Source: Candidatus Paceibacter sp.
GTDB taxonomy: Bacteria; Patescibacteriota; Minisyncoccia; UBA6257; HR35
Assembly: GCA_023255765.1 (NCBI GenBank)
Contig: JAGDVT010000004.1
Location: 1-39,752, forward strand
DNA length: 39,752 bases
Direction of reading: 5' to 3'
Below the pieces are notes generated by a model. It was given only the letters and a program-made list of their open reading frames with translations, ran no database searches and was not told the DNA's origin. Made by a program: the position numbers and the translations under genes. Shown here piece after piece: positions 22,528 to 30,531 of this stretch (position 1 is the stretch's first letter; the number at the start of each line of letters is the position of its first letter).

Positions 22528-23640
22528 ATGGATAAGATAGATCTTATTACGAAAAATTTAGAAGAAGTTTTAACAAAAGAAGATTTGATTAATTTAGTTA
22601 ATAATAAAAATAGATTAGTTCATTATATAGGCTTTGAAATTTCTGGTTATCTTCATTTGGGTACTGGAATTATGTCTATGCTAAAAGTTTCAGATCTACA
22701 AAAAGCAGGAGTGCGATGCCAAATATTTTTAGCAGATTGGCATAGTTATATTAATAATAAGCTTAATGAAGATTTAAGTACGATCAGAAAAATAGCTGTA
22801 GGTTATTATAAGGAGGGTTTTAAAGTATGTTTAGATACACTAGGAGGAAATTCTCAAAAAATAGATTTTATATTAGGAAGCGAGCTTTATCATAATAATG
22901 ATAAGTACTGGTTAACATTTATAGAAATAGCTAAAAACACAAATCTGGCTAGAGTTCAAAGAAGTATTGATATTATGGGAAGAAAAGAAAAAGATGTTAT
23001 AGATTTTGCTAAACTTTGTTATCCTATTATGCAAGTAGCAGATATATTTTTATTAAAAGCAAATATAGTTCATGCTGGTTTAGATCAAAGAAAGGCTCAT
23101 GTAATTGCACGCGATGTAGCTTTAAATTTATCGTTCTCTCCTTTATTAGATAATAAAAAAAGAAAAATAAAGCCCATCGCTATTCATCATCATATTCTTT
23201 TAGGATTACAAAAACCACCAAAATTCCCTATTTCAAAAGAAGAAATAAGAGAAATGGTCATAGACTTAAAAATGAGCAAATCTAAACCTGAAACCTGCAT
23301 ATTCATTCATGATTCTCCAGAAGAAATAGAAAATAAAATCTTAAAAGCATTTTGTCCTCCTAATGAAATAGAATATAATCCACCATTAGATTGGATTTAT
23401 TGGCTAATATTGCCAGCTAAAAAAGAAATTAAAATTAAAACTAGCTCAGGTGCTAAAATTTACAAAGAAAATAAAAAAGAGGAGTTGCTTTTTGACTATA
23501 AAAATGGGTTAATTCATCCTTTAGACTTAAAAGAGGCTTTAATAAAGGAACTTACTTCAATTTTAGAGCCTATTTATAAACATTTCAATAAAGGAAGGGC
23601 TAAAAAATTAAAAGATGAACTAACAAAAATTAAAAAATGA
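22528..23640 (+). CDS. tyrS: Tyrosyl-tRNA synthetase, archaeal/eukaryotic type
   Basis: 370 residues. The sequence follows archaeal TyrRS, not the longer bacterial form with its S4-like tail. From memory of Methanocaldococcus jannaschii TyrRS, the tyrosine pocket aligns residue for residue: Tyr33 and Glu37 in HYIGFEISG, and Tyr165, Gln169 and Asp172 in YPIMQVADI. Gln187 sits in GLDQRKAHVIARD, with the same spacings as Tyr151/Gln155/Asp158/Gln173. The HIGH-like motif is YLHLG (41-45). KMSKS is at 249-253, where archaeal enzymes often have KMSSS. The C-terminus ILEPIYKHF also fits. trpS overlaps its stop by four bases. The window shows no second tyrS. Confidence 0.93.
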   Translation: MDKIDLITKNLEEVLTKEDLINLVNNKNRLVHYIGFEISGYLHLGTGIMSMLKVSDLQKAGVRCQIFLADWHSYINNKLNEDLSTIRKIAVGYYKEGFKVCLDTLGGNSQKIDFILGSELYHNNDKYWLTFIEIAKNTNLARVQRSIDIMGRKEKDVIDFAKLCYPIMQVADIFLLKANIVHAGLDQRKAHVIARDVALNLSFSPLLDNKKRKIKPIAIHHHILLGLQKPPKFPISKEEIREMVIDLKMSKSKPETCIFIHDSPEEIENKILKAFCPPNEIEYNPPLDWIYWLILPAKKEIKIKTSSGAKIYKENKKEELLFDYKNGLIHPLDLKEALIKELTSILEPIYKHFNKGRAKKLKDELTKIKK

Positions 23641-24611
23641 AAAGAGTTTTAACTGGTATAAAACCAAGCGGGGAGATACAATTGGGTAATTATCTGGGAA
23701 TGATTAAAGAAATTATTGATATGCAAAATAAATATGAAGTTCTACTGATGATAGCAGATCTGCATGCTCAAACTGTTCCTTATAATCCTAAAAGATTAAA
23801 AATTTTAACATATGATTTGGCTAAATCTTTAATTGCTTTAGGTATAAATCCTAAAAAGACAATATTATTTAAACAATCTGATGTCCCTGCCCATTTATAT
23901 CTCTCTTGGGTTTTGACTTGCATTTCACCCTTAGGAGATTTAATGAGAATGCATGAATTTAAAGAACAATCTGAAAGATACAAAAAAGAAGGAGTGGGAG
24001 CTGGAATACTTTTATACCCGGTTTTAATGGCTGCAGACATTTTGATATATAACGCAGATATAGTGCCAGTAGGAGAAGATCAAAGACAGCATTTAGAGCT
24101 TACTAGAGAGCTAGCAAGAAGATTTAATGCTAGATTTGGTAAATTTTTTAAAATACCTGAAATATATATCCAAAAAGAGACTGCAAAGATTATGAGCTTG
24201 AATGACCCAAATAAAAAAATGTCGAAATCTATTCCGGAGGGATGTTTAGAAATTTTTGATTCAGAGAAAAATATAAAAGAAAAAATATTAAAAGCAGTCA
24301 CGGATTCAGGAAATGAAGTAAAATATGATCCTATAAATAAACCTGCTATTTCTAATTTAATGACTATTTATAAATATTTAACAAAAAAAAGCTATAGTGA
24401 AATTGAAGAAGAGTTTAAAGGTAAAGGATATTATGAATTTAAACTAAGAATTATTGAGGCATTTTTTGATTACTTTAAAGAAGCAAGAAATATTAAAAAA
24501 CAAATAAAAAATAAAGATATAGAAAAAATTTTAAAAGATGGAGCTAACAAAGCAAATAAGATTGCAAATAAAAATTTGAATATTATACTTAAGAAGGTTG
24601 GATTAAGGTAA
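23637..24611 (+). CDS. trpS: Tryptophanyl-tRNA synthetase
   Basis: 324 residues, bacterial type. The N-terminus RVLTGIKPSGEIQLGNYLG contains the HIGH-equivalent. YPVLMAADILIYNADIVPVGEDQ contributes to the tryptophan pocket, and KKMSKSIPEGCLEIFD is the KMSKS loop. It charges tRNA-Trp. It forms an operon with tyrS (ATGA overlap). The final codons, up to Lys-Lys-Val, lie in a 51-base segment that is repeated exactly 296 bases downstream; only this copy is in frame with an intact synthetase ending Gly-Leu-Arg. Confidence 0.97.
   Translation: MKRVLTGIKPSGEIQLGNYLGMIKEIIDMQNKYEVLLMIADLHAQTVPYNPKRLKILTYDLAKSLIALGINPKKTILFKQSDVPAHLYLSWVLTCISPLGDLMRMHEFKEQSERYKKEGVGAGILLYPVLMAADILIYNADIVPVGEDQRQHLELTRELARRFNARFGKFFKIPEIYIQKETAKIMSLNDPNKKMSKSIPEGCLEIFDSEKNIKEKILKAVTDSGNEVKYDPINKPAISNLMTIYKYLTKKSYSEIEEEFKGKGYYEFKLRIIEAFFDYFKEARNIKKQIKNKDIEKILKDGANKANKIANKNLNIILKKVGLR
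24549..24599 (+). repeat. 51-bp direct repeat, copy 1 (3' end of trpS)
   Basis: Bases 24549-24599 are identical to 24845-24895 (offset 296). This copy encodes the last residues of TrpRS except the final three and the stop. Confidence 0.95.
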
Positions 24612-24689
24612 GAATAACTTTCTAAACAATTTGACAAATAAAATTATAGATTAAAAAAAGGCAAGTAAAATAGACATTTTTAAGATTCA

Positions 24690-24817
24690 TTTAAGGGAGT
24701 GCTTGTTTTTAATTTGCTAAATTTTGTTTTAATATTATCTTATTAATATAAACTGTTGCTTTTATTGGAATTTTCAAATAACATCCTTAAAAATAAATAT
24801 CCAAAAACACCCTTAAA
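24690..24817. repeat. Imperfect inverted repeat in the trpS-efp gap
   Basis: TTTAAGGGAGTG at 24690-24701 pairs with CACCCTTAAA at 24808-24817, with one bulged A. The pairing extends imperfectly through AGATT (24684-24688) and its complement AATCT (24817-24821). A related direct copy, ACATCCTTAAAA, lies at 24781-24792. The 245 bases between the two 51-bp repeats hold no convincing open frame, tRNA or protein motif. The whole trpS-efp gap is 24612-24893. Confidence 0.5.
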
Positions 24818-24844
24818 ATCTATATTTTAATATATACCTTTAAT

Positions 24845-24895
24845 AAAGCAAATAAGATTGCAAATAAAAATTTGAATATTATACTTAAGAAGGTT
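24845..24895 (+). repeat. 51-bp direct repeat, copy 2 (ends in the efp stop)
   Basis: An exact copy of trpS bases 24549-24599, lying outside any frame of trpS. Its last two bases fall in the efp stop codon (24894-24896, opposite strand). The three bases TAA at 24841-24843 also match copy 1 just beyond a single mismatch, so the original duplicated tract may have been slightly longer. Confidence 0.95.
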
Positions 24896-25457
24896 AAGTT
24901 ATCTCTTTTGCTCTTTCTACATATTCTCCTTTCTCTGTATTTATAACTATATAATCACCTTCTTTAATAAAAAGAGGTACATTTATTTCTGCTCCAGTTT
25001 CTATTGTTACTGCTTTATAATTAGATTTTTCTGAATCACCTTTTAAGCCAGGTGGTGCGTATATTACTTTATAAACAGCTTTTATTGGCAATTCAATATT
25101 AATCAATTTATCATCGTAAAATAAGCCAATTATTGGTAGATCTTTTTTAATAAATTTAGCTTTTTCTCCTAATTCTTCTATAGACAATTCGAATTTTCTA
25201 TTTTTCTCATCCATAAAATAATATTTATTTTGTTTGCTATATAAAAATTTAATTTGTTTTTTCTCTACTTCTAATTCTTCTAATTCTTCTTCAGGATTTA
25301 AGATTTTGCTAATTACACTATTATTTTTTATATTTTTAAGCTGGAATTCAATTTCTGCCTTACCTCTCCCTCTATGAGCATGGGTTATTTTAATTATTCT
25401 CCAAATATTTCCATCTATTGTTACTATATCACCTACTTTAAAATATTTTGCTTTCAT
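24894..25457 (-). CDS. efp: Elongation factor P
   Basis: 187 residues, the standard three-domain EF-P. Domain I runs to about residue 65 with FKVGDIVTIDGNIWRIIK. The tip loop that reaches the peptidyl-transferase centre reads HAHRGRGKAEIEF, placing Arg31 where Escherichia coli has the modified Lys34 and Arg29 where Pro is usual. The two OB-type domains follow, with the family segment APPGLKGDSEKSNYKAVTIETGAEINVPLFI. EF-P relieves stalling at polyproline. It is joined to the preceding ATPase gene as TAA-A-ATG. Confidence 0.96.
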   Translation of the reverse strand: MKAKYFKVGDIVTIDGNIWRIIKITHAHRGRGKAEIEFQLKNIKNNSVISKILNPEEELEELEVEKKQIKFLYSKQNKYYFMDEKNRKFELSIEELGEKAKFIKKDLPIIGLFYDDKLINIELPIKAVYKVIYAPPGLKGDSEKSNYKAVTIETGAEINVPLFIKEGDYIVINTEKGEYVERAKEIT

Positions 25458-25458
25458 T

Positions 25459-26964
25459 TTATTCTGATTTTAATTTTTTTAATAAATTTTCTAAAACATC
25501 TATTTCTTTTTCTTCCTTATGGGGGTTTGATTTTTTAAAAGAGACTTCCAAATTTTTAGAAACTAATTCAGAAATTTTTACTCCTTCTTTATATTTTTCT
25601 TGACATTCATAACAAACATCAGTTTCAGAATTTTTATCTCTCCAAAACATTTCTCCACAATATTTACACTCTACTAATTCTTGATTTTCTGCCTCAGTAG
25701 CTTCTTTATATTTTTTAAATATTTTACTTTCAACCAATTTTCTATTTTTAGAATATTTTATCCTAGATAGTCTTATTATTTCCTCTTCGTAAGATATTTC
25801 TGGTATTTGTCTAGGAGGAAAGGTTTTTGCCAGAAAAGGCGGTACAGGAGAACCATCTACTAATATTTTTGCATAAATATGGTATTTTGGTAAATTGATA
25901 AATTCATAAGCTTTTATATCAACAAATTCTTTTTCTAATCTTTCAGCATCTAGACTACCTGTTTTAAAAATTAATAAATTACCAACATTCCCAAAAACAG
26001 CTTTTAATATAGATTCTGGTACTTGATCCAAATATTGGTGTGATAATATTAGATTTAATCTATATTTTCTTGCTTCAGATAATATATTAACAAAAGATTC
26101 TGTTGCAAAATTTTGAAACTCATCGATATATAAATAAAAATCCCTTCTTTCTTCTTCGGGTATATCAACTCTACTCATAGCTGCTAATTGAAACTTTGTT
26201 ATCAAAAGACCACCTAATAACATTGAATTTTCTTCTCCCAGCTTACCTTTTGATAAATTTCCTATAAATATTTTTCCTTTATCCATAATTTCTCTTAAAT
26301 CAAAAGAGCTTTTTTCTTGTCCTATTATGTTTCTTATTAAAGGACTAGCAATAAATTGACCAACTTTATTTTGAATTGGAGCTATTGCTTCTACCCTAAA
26401 AGATGTATGATACCTAGCAAATTCTTTTTCCCAGAAAGCTTTAACTACAGGATCTCTTAAATTATCTACAACCATTTTTCTAAATTGTTCATCTCCTAAC
26501 ATTCTATTAATATCTAGTAATGTAGTATTAGGATATTCTAATAATGCAAGTAAAGTATTCATTAGAATATATTCCATTCTGGCAGACCAAGCATCTACCC
26601 ATATTTTTTTAAATACAGATAGTATACTTGATGCTACAATATGCCTTTGTTCAAAGTCTACATTTTCTAAAGGATTAAAACCGATAGGGTATTCTATATC
26701 AGATGGGTCGAAATAGATTACATCTTCTAATCTTTCTTTGGGTATAAACTTTAAAATTCTTAATATACTATCTCCGTGTGGATCTAGATATCCTAAGCCT
26801 TGATTTGTATTAATATCATAAAAAATCATATTTTCAATTAACGTAGTTTTACCACTCCCAGTTTTACCCAAAATATAAACATGCCTTCTTCTATCTTCTT
26901 TCTTTATACCAAAATTTACTTCCCTATCTCTAAAATATGCTTTTCCTATAGGTAATATATCCAT
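25459..26964 (-). CDS. VirB4/TraG-like P-loop ATPase with C-terminal zinc ribbon
   Basis: 501 residues. Walker A is GKTGSGKTT (33-41), followed by GLGYLDPHGDSILRIL, a segment typical of the conjugative coupling and VirB4/HerA-like ATPases. Walker B is YLYIDEFQNFA (277-287) and sensor-like LILSHQYLDQVPESIL follows. The C-terminus adds a four-cysteine zinc ribbon (Cys432, Cys435, Cys450, Cys453) and a charged tail. There is no membrane span. No other type IV secretion gene is present, so a conjugation role is doubtful. Proteins of this kind are widespread in Patescibacteria, where the function is unknown. It could move DNA or protein, for example with the pilus. Confidence 0.85.
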   Translation of the reverse strand: MDILPIGKAYFRDREVNFGIKKEDRRRHVYILGKTGSGKTTLIENMIFYDINTNQGLGYLDPHGDSILRILKFIPKERLEDVIYFDPSDIEYPIGFNPLENVDFEQRHIVASSILSVFKKIWVDAWSARMEYILMNTLLALLEYPNTTLLDINRMLGDEQFRKMVVDNLRDPVVKAFWEKEFARYHTSFRVEAIAPIQNKVGQFIASPLIRNIIGQEKSSFDLREIMDKGKIFIGNLSKGKLGEENSMLLGGLLITKFQLAAMSRVDIPEEERRDFYLYIDEFQNFATESFVNILSEARKYRLNLILSHQYLDQVPESILKAVFGNVGNLLIFKTGSLDAERLEKEFVDIKAYEFINLPKYHIYAKILVDGSPVPPFLAKTFPPRQIPEISYEEEIIRLSRIKYSKNRKLVESKIFKKYKEATEAENQELVECKYCGEMFWRDKNSETDVCYECQEKYKEGVKISELVSKNLEVSFKKSNPHKEEKEIDVLENLLKKLKSE

Positions 26965-26967
26965 TTT

Positions 26968-27246
26968 TTATTTATTTAAATTTTTAAATTTCTTATCATA
27001 ATTCACCCAAGATTCATAAACTTCTGGGTATTTTTCTTTTAAATAATCTAAAATAAAATTTCGTAATTCTTGTGAATCGATTAATTCTTTATCTTCACAA
27101 AACTCTAAAGCTATTCTACTTACATCCTCAACTACTTTAAATACCTCTTCTATTCCTGCATCTTTAGCTGCTTTTTCTATAGAAATTTTTATTTTTTCTG
27201 GGTTAAATTCTTCTTCGTATCCTTTTCTTTTTAAAACTTTTTTCAT
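26968..27246 (-). CDS. Stand-alone ATP-cone domain protein
   Basis: 92 residues. VLKRKGYEEEFNPEKIKISI starts a canonical ATP-cone, the nucleotide-sensing domain found at the N-terminus of class I/III ribonucleotide reductases and in NrdR. The tail EKYPEVYESWVNYDKKFK resembles the end of the NrdR cone (RVYASVYRxF). The NrdR zinc ribbon is absent, so DNA binding is not expected. It may act as a separate allosteric subunit or a nucleotide-dependent regulator; this is inference. It has its own TATAAT 8 nt before the ATG and is followed by the ATPase gene after 3 nt. Confidence 0.85.
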   Translation of the reverse strand: MKKVLKRKGYEEEFNPEKIKISIEKAAKDAGIEEVFKVVEDVSRIALEFCEDKELIDSQELRNFILDYLKEKYPEVYESWVNYDKKFKNLNK

Positions 27247-27254
27247 TAAAAATT

Positions 27255-27260
27255 ATTATA
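27255..27260 (-). promoter_or_regulatory. -10 box of the ATP-cone gene, leaderless spacing
   Basis: TATAAT on the minus strand with 8 nt to the ATG, in the 38-base gap after rplW. It suggests that the ATP-cone, ATPase and efp genes are transcribed separately from the ribosomal protein genes. Confidence 0.5.
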
Positions 27261-27284
27261 AAAGAATATTTACAAAATTTAAAA

Positions 27285-27572
27285 TTATTCAAAAATAGGT
27301 ATTTTATAACCACTTTCCAATTTTACATATGCTTTTTTGAATTTAGGTCTAGTTGAAGGAATTCTACTTCTACCTCTTTTTCTTTTGGGATAATTAATAG
27401 TTCTTACCTCTTTTACCTTGACATTAAAAATTTTTTCAATATGTTTTTTTATTTCAATTTTATTCAAAAAATTTGGTCTAATTTTAAAAACATATGTATT
27501 CTGATTTTCTGCCAACTTTTTGGTTTTTTCAGAAATTATAGGTAAAATTTCAATTTTCTCCATAATTTGCAT
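27285..27572 (-). CDS. rplW: 50S ribosomal protein uL23
   Basis: 95 residues from the ATG at 27572, which sits one base after the rplD stop (TAA-A-ATG). A TTG 12 bases upstream and an ATG at 27563 are alternatives; the shorter start gives the more family-like MEKIEILPIISEKTKKLAE. Further marks are TYVFKIRPNFLNKIEIKKHI, FNVKVKEVRTINYPKRKRG and FKKAYVKLESGYKI. uL23 lies at the exit tunnel, where SRP and trigger factor dock. It is the last gene of a shortened S10-type cluster: rplB does not follow. Confidence 0.94.
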   Translation of the reverse strand: MQIMEKIEILPIISEKTKKLAENQNTYVFKIRPNFLNKIEIKKHIEKIFNVKVKEVRTINYPKRKRGRSRIPSTRPKFKKAYVKLESGYKIPIFE

Positions 27573-27573
27573 T

Positions 27574-28221
27574 TTATTTTGCAAAAGTATTTAATATGAC
27601 ATCTAAGCTTTTTGGTTCTAAAAATATATATTTATGATTCAAAAGTGAAAGCAAATTTAAATTTCTTGCTTCAATTGCATCTGCATAAGGGAGGTTTCTT
27701 ATAGATTTTATCAACATTTTATCATTTTCAGGAATAATGAGCAATGCTGATTCATATTTTTTTTCTGTTTTTCTCGGTTCCAAAAAATTTATTAAATACT
27801 TATGTATAAGTTTAGTTTTATATTCTTCTGGTTTTAAGCTTTCTAAAAATCTCGCATAATTATTTTTAATTTTATCTGCCAAAACCATTAAGATTGCTTT
27901 TCTTCTCATCTTTTTTGTAATTTTAATTTGTCTTACCTTTTCTTTTCGAGGTCCAAAAGTAATTCCTCCTCCTACAAATATAGGAGACCTTATAGAACCA
28001 TGTCTTGCTCTACCTGTATGCTTCTGAGGCCAAGGTTTTCTTCCACCACCCCTAACTTCTCCTCTTGTTTTTGTATGAGCATAAGGATAATAAGTATTAA
28101 GGATTTGCCATCTCATCACTTGATGAATTAAAGGTATATTTTTATCTAATTTTTCCAATATTTCTGGAATTTCTATTTCTCCTATTATTTCTCCTTTTTG
28201 ATTATATAAAGGTACTTTCAT
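27574..28221 (-). CDS. rplD: 50S ribosomal protein uL4
   Basis: 215 residues. The conserved extended loop that lines the exit tunnel is clear: TKTRGEVRGGGRKPWPQKHT followed by GRARHGSIRSPIFVGGG. The C-terminal globular part includes LLIIPENDKMLIKSIRNLPY. uL4 is one of the tunnel-constriction proteins and a primary 23S binder. In Gammaproteobacteria it also autoregulates the S10 operon; no such leader is evident here. It lies 9 bases after rplC in the usual order rplC-rplD-rplW. Confidence 0.97.
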   Translation of the reverse strand: MKVPLYNQKGEIIGEIEIPEILEKLDKNIPLIHQVMRWQILNTYYPYAHTKTRGEVRGGGRKPWPQKHTGRARHGSIRSPIFVGGGITFGPRKEKVRQIKITKKMRRKAILMVLADKIKNNYARFLESLKPEEYKTKLIHKYLINFLEPRKTEKKYESALLIIPENDKMLIKSIRNLPYADAIEARNLNLLSLLNHKYIFLEPKSLDVILNTFAK

Positions 28222-28230
28222 TTTTAAAAT

Positions 28231-28878
28231 TTATTTAACATTTATTAATTTTCCTTTGTTTGTTAGATTTGCACTTCTTATTTCTAATATAGAACCTCTT
28301 CTTCCAGGTACACTTCCTTTAACTGCTATTAAATTATTTTCTTTATCTACATATATTATTTCTAAATTTTTAACCGTAACCCTTTTATTACCTTCTCTAC
28401 CTGCCATTTTAAGACCTTTAATCACCCTTTGAGGAGTAGTGGCACCTATTGAACCAGGATGTCTATATTTAGTTGTTTGCCCATGTGTTCTTGGTGCATC
28501 TCTAAATCCCCATCTTCCAACAACACCTAAAAATCCTTTACCTTTACTTATTCCTGTAATATTTACTTTTTCTCCTTCCTCAAATATGCTCGCATCTATT
28601 ATATCTCCTATTTTTAAATTATTTGAAGGATTTTCTGGTAATCTAAATTCTCTTAAAATAGAAAATTTACCAAGATTATGTACTTGACCTAAAACAGGCT
28701 TATTTACTTTCTTCTTTTCCCCATATCCTAATTGAACAGCATTATACTTATTTTTTTCTTCTGTGATAACATTAGTTACAACACAGGGGCCAGCGCTTAT
28801 CAAAGTAACTGGAATTGCAGTATCATCTTTAAATATAGTTGTCATGCCTATTTTTTTCCCTAAAATGAATTTATACAT
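28231..28878 (-). CDS. rplC: 50S ribosomal protein uL3
   Basis: 215 residues. It starts KFILGKKIGMTTIFKDDTAI, the family signature. The central loop reaching the peptidyl-transferase centre includes GKGFLGVVGRWGF and RHPGSIGATTPQRVIKG. The conserved end KGSVPGRRGSILEIRSA is also present. The 63-base gap upstream from rpsJ is the longest within this block. It is A/T-rich with a weak 6-bp stem (TTAATT/AATTAA) and no recognisable promoter. Confidence 0.97.
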   Translation of the reverse strand: MYKFILGKKIGMTTIFKDDTAIPVTLISAGPCVVTNVITEEKNKYNAVQLGYGEKKKVNKPVLGQVHNLGKFSILREFRLPENPSNNLKIGDIIDASIFEEGEKVNITGISKGKGFLGVVGRWGFRDAPRTHGQTTKYRHPGSIGATTPQRVIKGLKMAGREGNKRVTVKNLEIIYVDKENNLIAVKGSVPGRRGSILEIRSANLTNKGKLINVK

Positions 28879-28941
28879 AAATTTAAAAAAACCTTTAATT
28901 GAGGATTAAATTTGTGAATTAAGACTTTATTATTTATAATT

Positions 28942-29268
28942 TTAAACTAGTTTTAGCTCTATTTCAACTCCAGCAGGAAGGTCTAAATAAGAGAAAAGTT
29001 CTATTATTCTTTGTGAGGGATTTAAAACATCAATTAATCTTTTGTGAATTCTAAGTTCAAATTGTTCTCTAGAGTCTTTATATATAAAAGGGGACCTATT
29101 TACAGTAAATTTCTTTATTTCTGTAGGCAAAGGAATAGGACCTTTAATTTGCATTCCTTCTTTTAAAAGAAGATCAACAAGTTGCTTAGCATATTTATCT
29201 ATTAATCTATGATCATAAGATTTCAATCTTATTCTCAATCTTTGTTCTACTTTTTGCTTAGTTGACAT
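28942..29268 (-). CDS. rpsJ: 30S ribosomal protein uS10
   Basis: 108 residues, full length. LRIRLKSYDHRLIDKYAKQL, GPIPLPTEIKKFTVNRSPFI and FELRIHKRLIDVLNPSQRII are unmistakable uS10 segments. It also functions as NusE in antitermination complexes. It follows tuf after 36 bases, the common tuf-rpsJ order. A TATAAT just after the tuf stop (29303-29298) could provide extra transcription with a leader of about 22 nt. Confidence 0.98.
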   Translation of the reverse strand: MSTKQKVEQRLRIRLKSYDHRLIDKYAKQLVDLLLKEGMQIKGPIPLPTEIKKFTVNRSPFIYKDSREQFELRIHKRLIDVLNPSQRIIELFSYLDLPAGVEIELKLV

Positions 29269-29304
29269 TATGTGTGCAAATAAATTTTAATTTCTAAATT
29301 ATAA

Positions 29305-30504
29305 TCATTTTATAATCTTTGTAACTACTCCTGCTCCTACAGTTCTACCTCCTTCTCTTATAGCAAACCTTAATCCCTCTTCTAAAGCTATTGGATATAT
29401 TAATTTTACTCTAAATGTTGCATTATCACCCGGCATTACTGCTTCAATGCCTTCTGGTAAAAATATTTCTCCAGTAACATCTGTAGTCCTAAAGTAAAAT
29501 TGTGGTTTATAACCTGTGTGGAAGGGAGTGTGTCTACCTCCTTCTTCTGGTGTTAAAACATATACTTCTGCTTCAAATTCTGTATGAGGAGTTATTGTAC
29601 CTGGTTTTGCTACAACCATTCCTCTTTCAACTTCCTCTTTAGCAATACCTCTTAAAAGTAAACCTACATTATCTCCTGGATGAGCTTCATCTAAATCTTT
29701 ATGAAACATTTGAATTCCTGTAACTACAGTTTTTAATGGCTTCTCTCTCAAACCAACAATTTCTACCTCTTCATTAAGCTTTAATATACCTCTTTCCACT
29801 CTTCCTGTAACTACTGTTCCTCTACCTTGAATAGAAAAAACGTCTTCTATTGGCATCAAGAAAGGTTTATCTACGTCTCTAACAGGTTCTGGGATATAAT
29901 TATCTAAAGCTTCTAGTAATTCAAGAATAGGCTTTGCCCATTCATCATCTAAACTTTTAGCTTCTAAAGCCTTCAATGCTGACCCTTTTATAACAGGAAC
30001 TTCATCTCCTGGATATCCATATTTTTTAAGTTCATTTCTTACGTCCTCTTCGACCAATTCTATAAGTTCCTTATCTGGTACTAAATCTATTTTGTTTATA
30101 AATACAACAATTGCTGGTACATTAACTTGTCTTGCTAAAAGTATATGTTCTCTTGTTTGAGCCATAACACCATCATTTGCTGCTACAACTAAAATAGCAC
30201 CATCCATTTGAGCTGCACCTATAATCATATTTTTTACATAGTCTGCATGCCCTGGGCAGTCAATATGTGCATAGTGTCTTTTTTCTGTTTCATATTCTGA
30301 GTGATGGATATTAATAGTGATGCCTCTTGCTTTTTCTTCTGGTGCGTTATCAATTTCTTCTACTGATTCTGCTTTTTCTATAAGACCTTTTAATTTTAAA
30401 ATATATTGTATAGCTGCTGTCAAAGTAGTTTTACCGTGATCTATATGACCAATTGTACCTACATTAATATGGGGTTTAACTCTTTCAAATTTTGCTGCTG
30501 CCAT
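29305..30504 (-). CDS. tuf: Translation elongation factor EF-Tu
   Basis: 399 residues. G1 is GHIDHGKTT (residues 19-27), G2 includes ARGITI, G3 is DCPGHADYVKNMI and G4 is NKIDL. Domain II carries GRGTVVTGRVERG, and domain III carries PGDNATFRVKLIYPIAL and GAGVVTKII at the C-terminus. EF-Tu delivers aminoacyl-tRNA to the ribosome. The gene comes directly after rpoC; the usual rpsL-rpsG-fusA between rpoC and tuf are absent. Its promoter starts within the end of rpoC and its leader carries a GGTCGA hexamer. Confidence 0.98.
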   Translation of the reverse strand: MAAAKFERVKPHINVGTIGHIDHGKTTLTAAIQYILKLKGLIEKAESVEEIDNAPEEKARGITINIHHSEYETEKRHYAHIDCPGHADYVKNMIIGAAQMDGAILVVAANDGVMAQTREHILLARQVNVPAIVVFINKIDLVPDKELIELVEEDVRNELKKYGYPGDEVPVIKGSALKALEAKSLDDEWAKPILELLEALDNYIPEPVRDVDKPFLMPIEDVFSIQGRGTVVTGRVERGILKLNEEVEIVGLREKPLKTVVTGIQMFHKDLDEAHPGDNVGLLLRGIAKEEVERGMVVAKPGTITPHTEFEAEVYVLTPEEGGRHTPFHTGYKPQFYFRTTDVTGEIFLPEGIEAVMPGDNATFRVKLIYPIALEEGLRFAIREGGRTVGAGVVTKIIK

Positions 30505-30531
30505 TTTTATTCAATTTGTGATAATTTAAAA

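Noticed and set aside
24612..24893. Possible tRNA or small protein gene in the trpS-efp gap
   Set aside because: No cloverleaf, no T-loop motif and no open frame with coding character could be found; only the repeats are supported.
27573..27584. TTG start for rplW overlapping rplD
   Set aside because: ATGs at 27572 and 27563 lie just downstream of the rplD stop and give a more family-like N-terminus.
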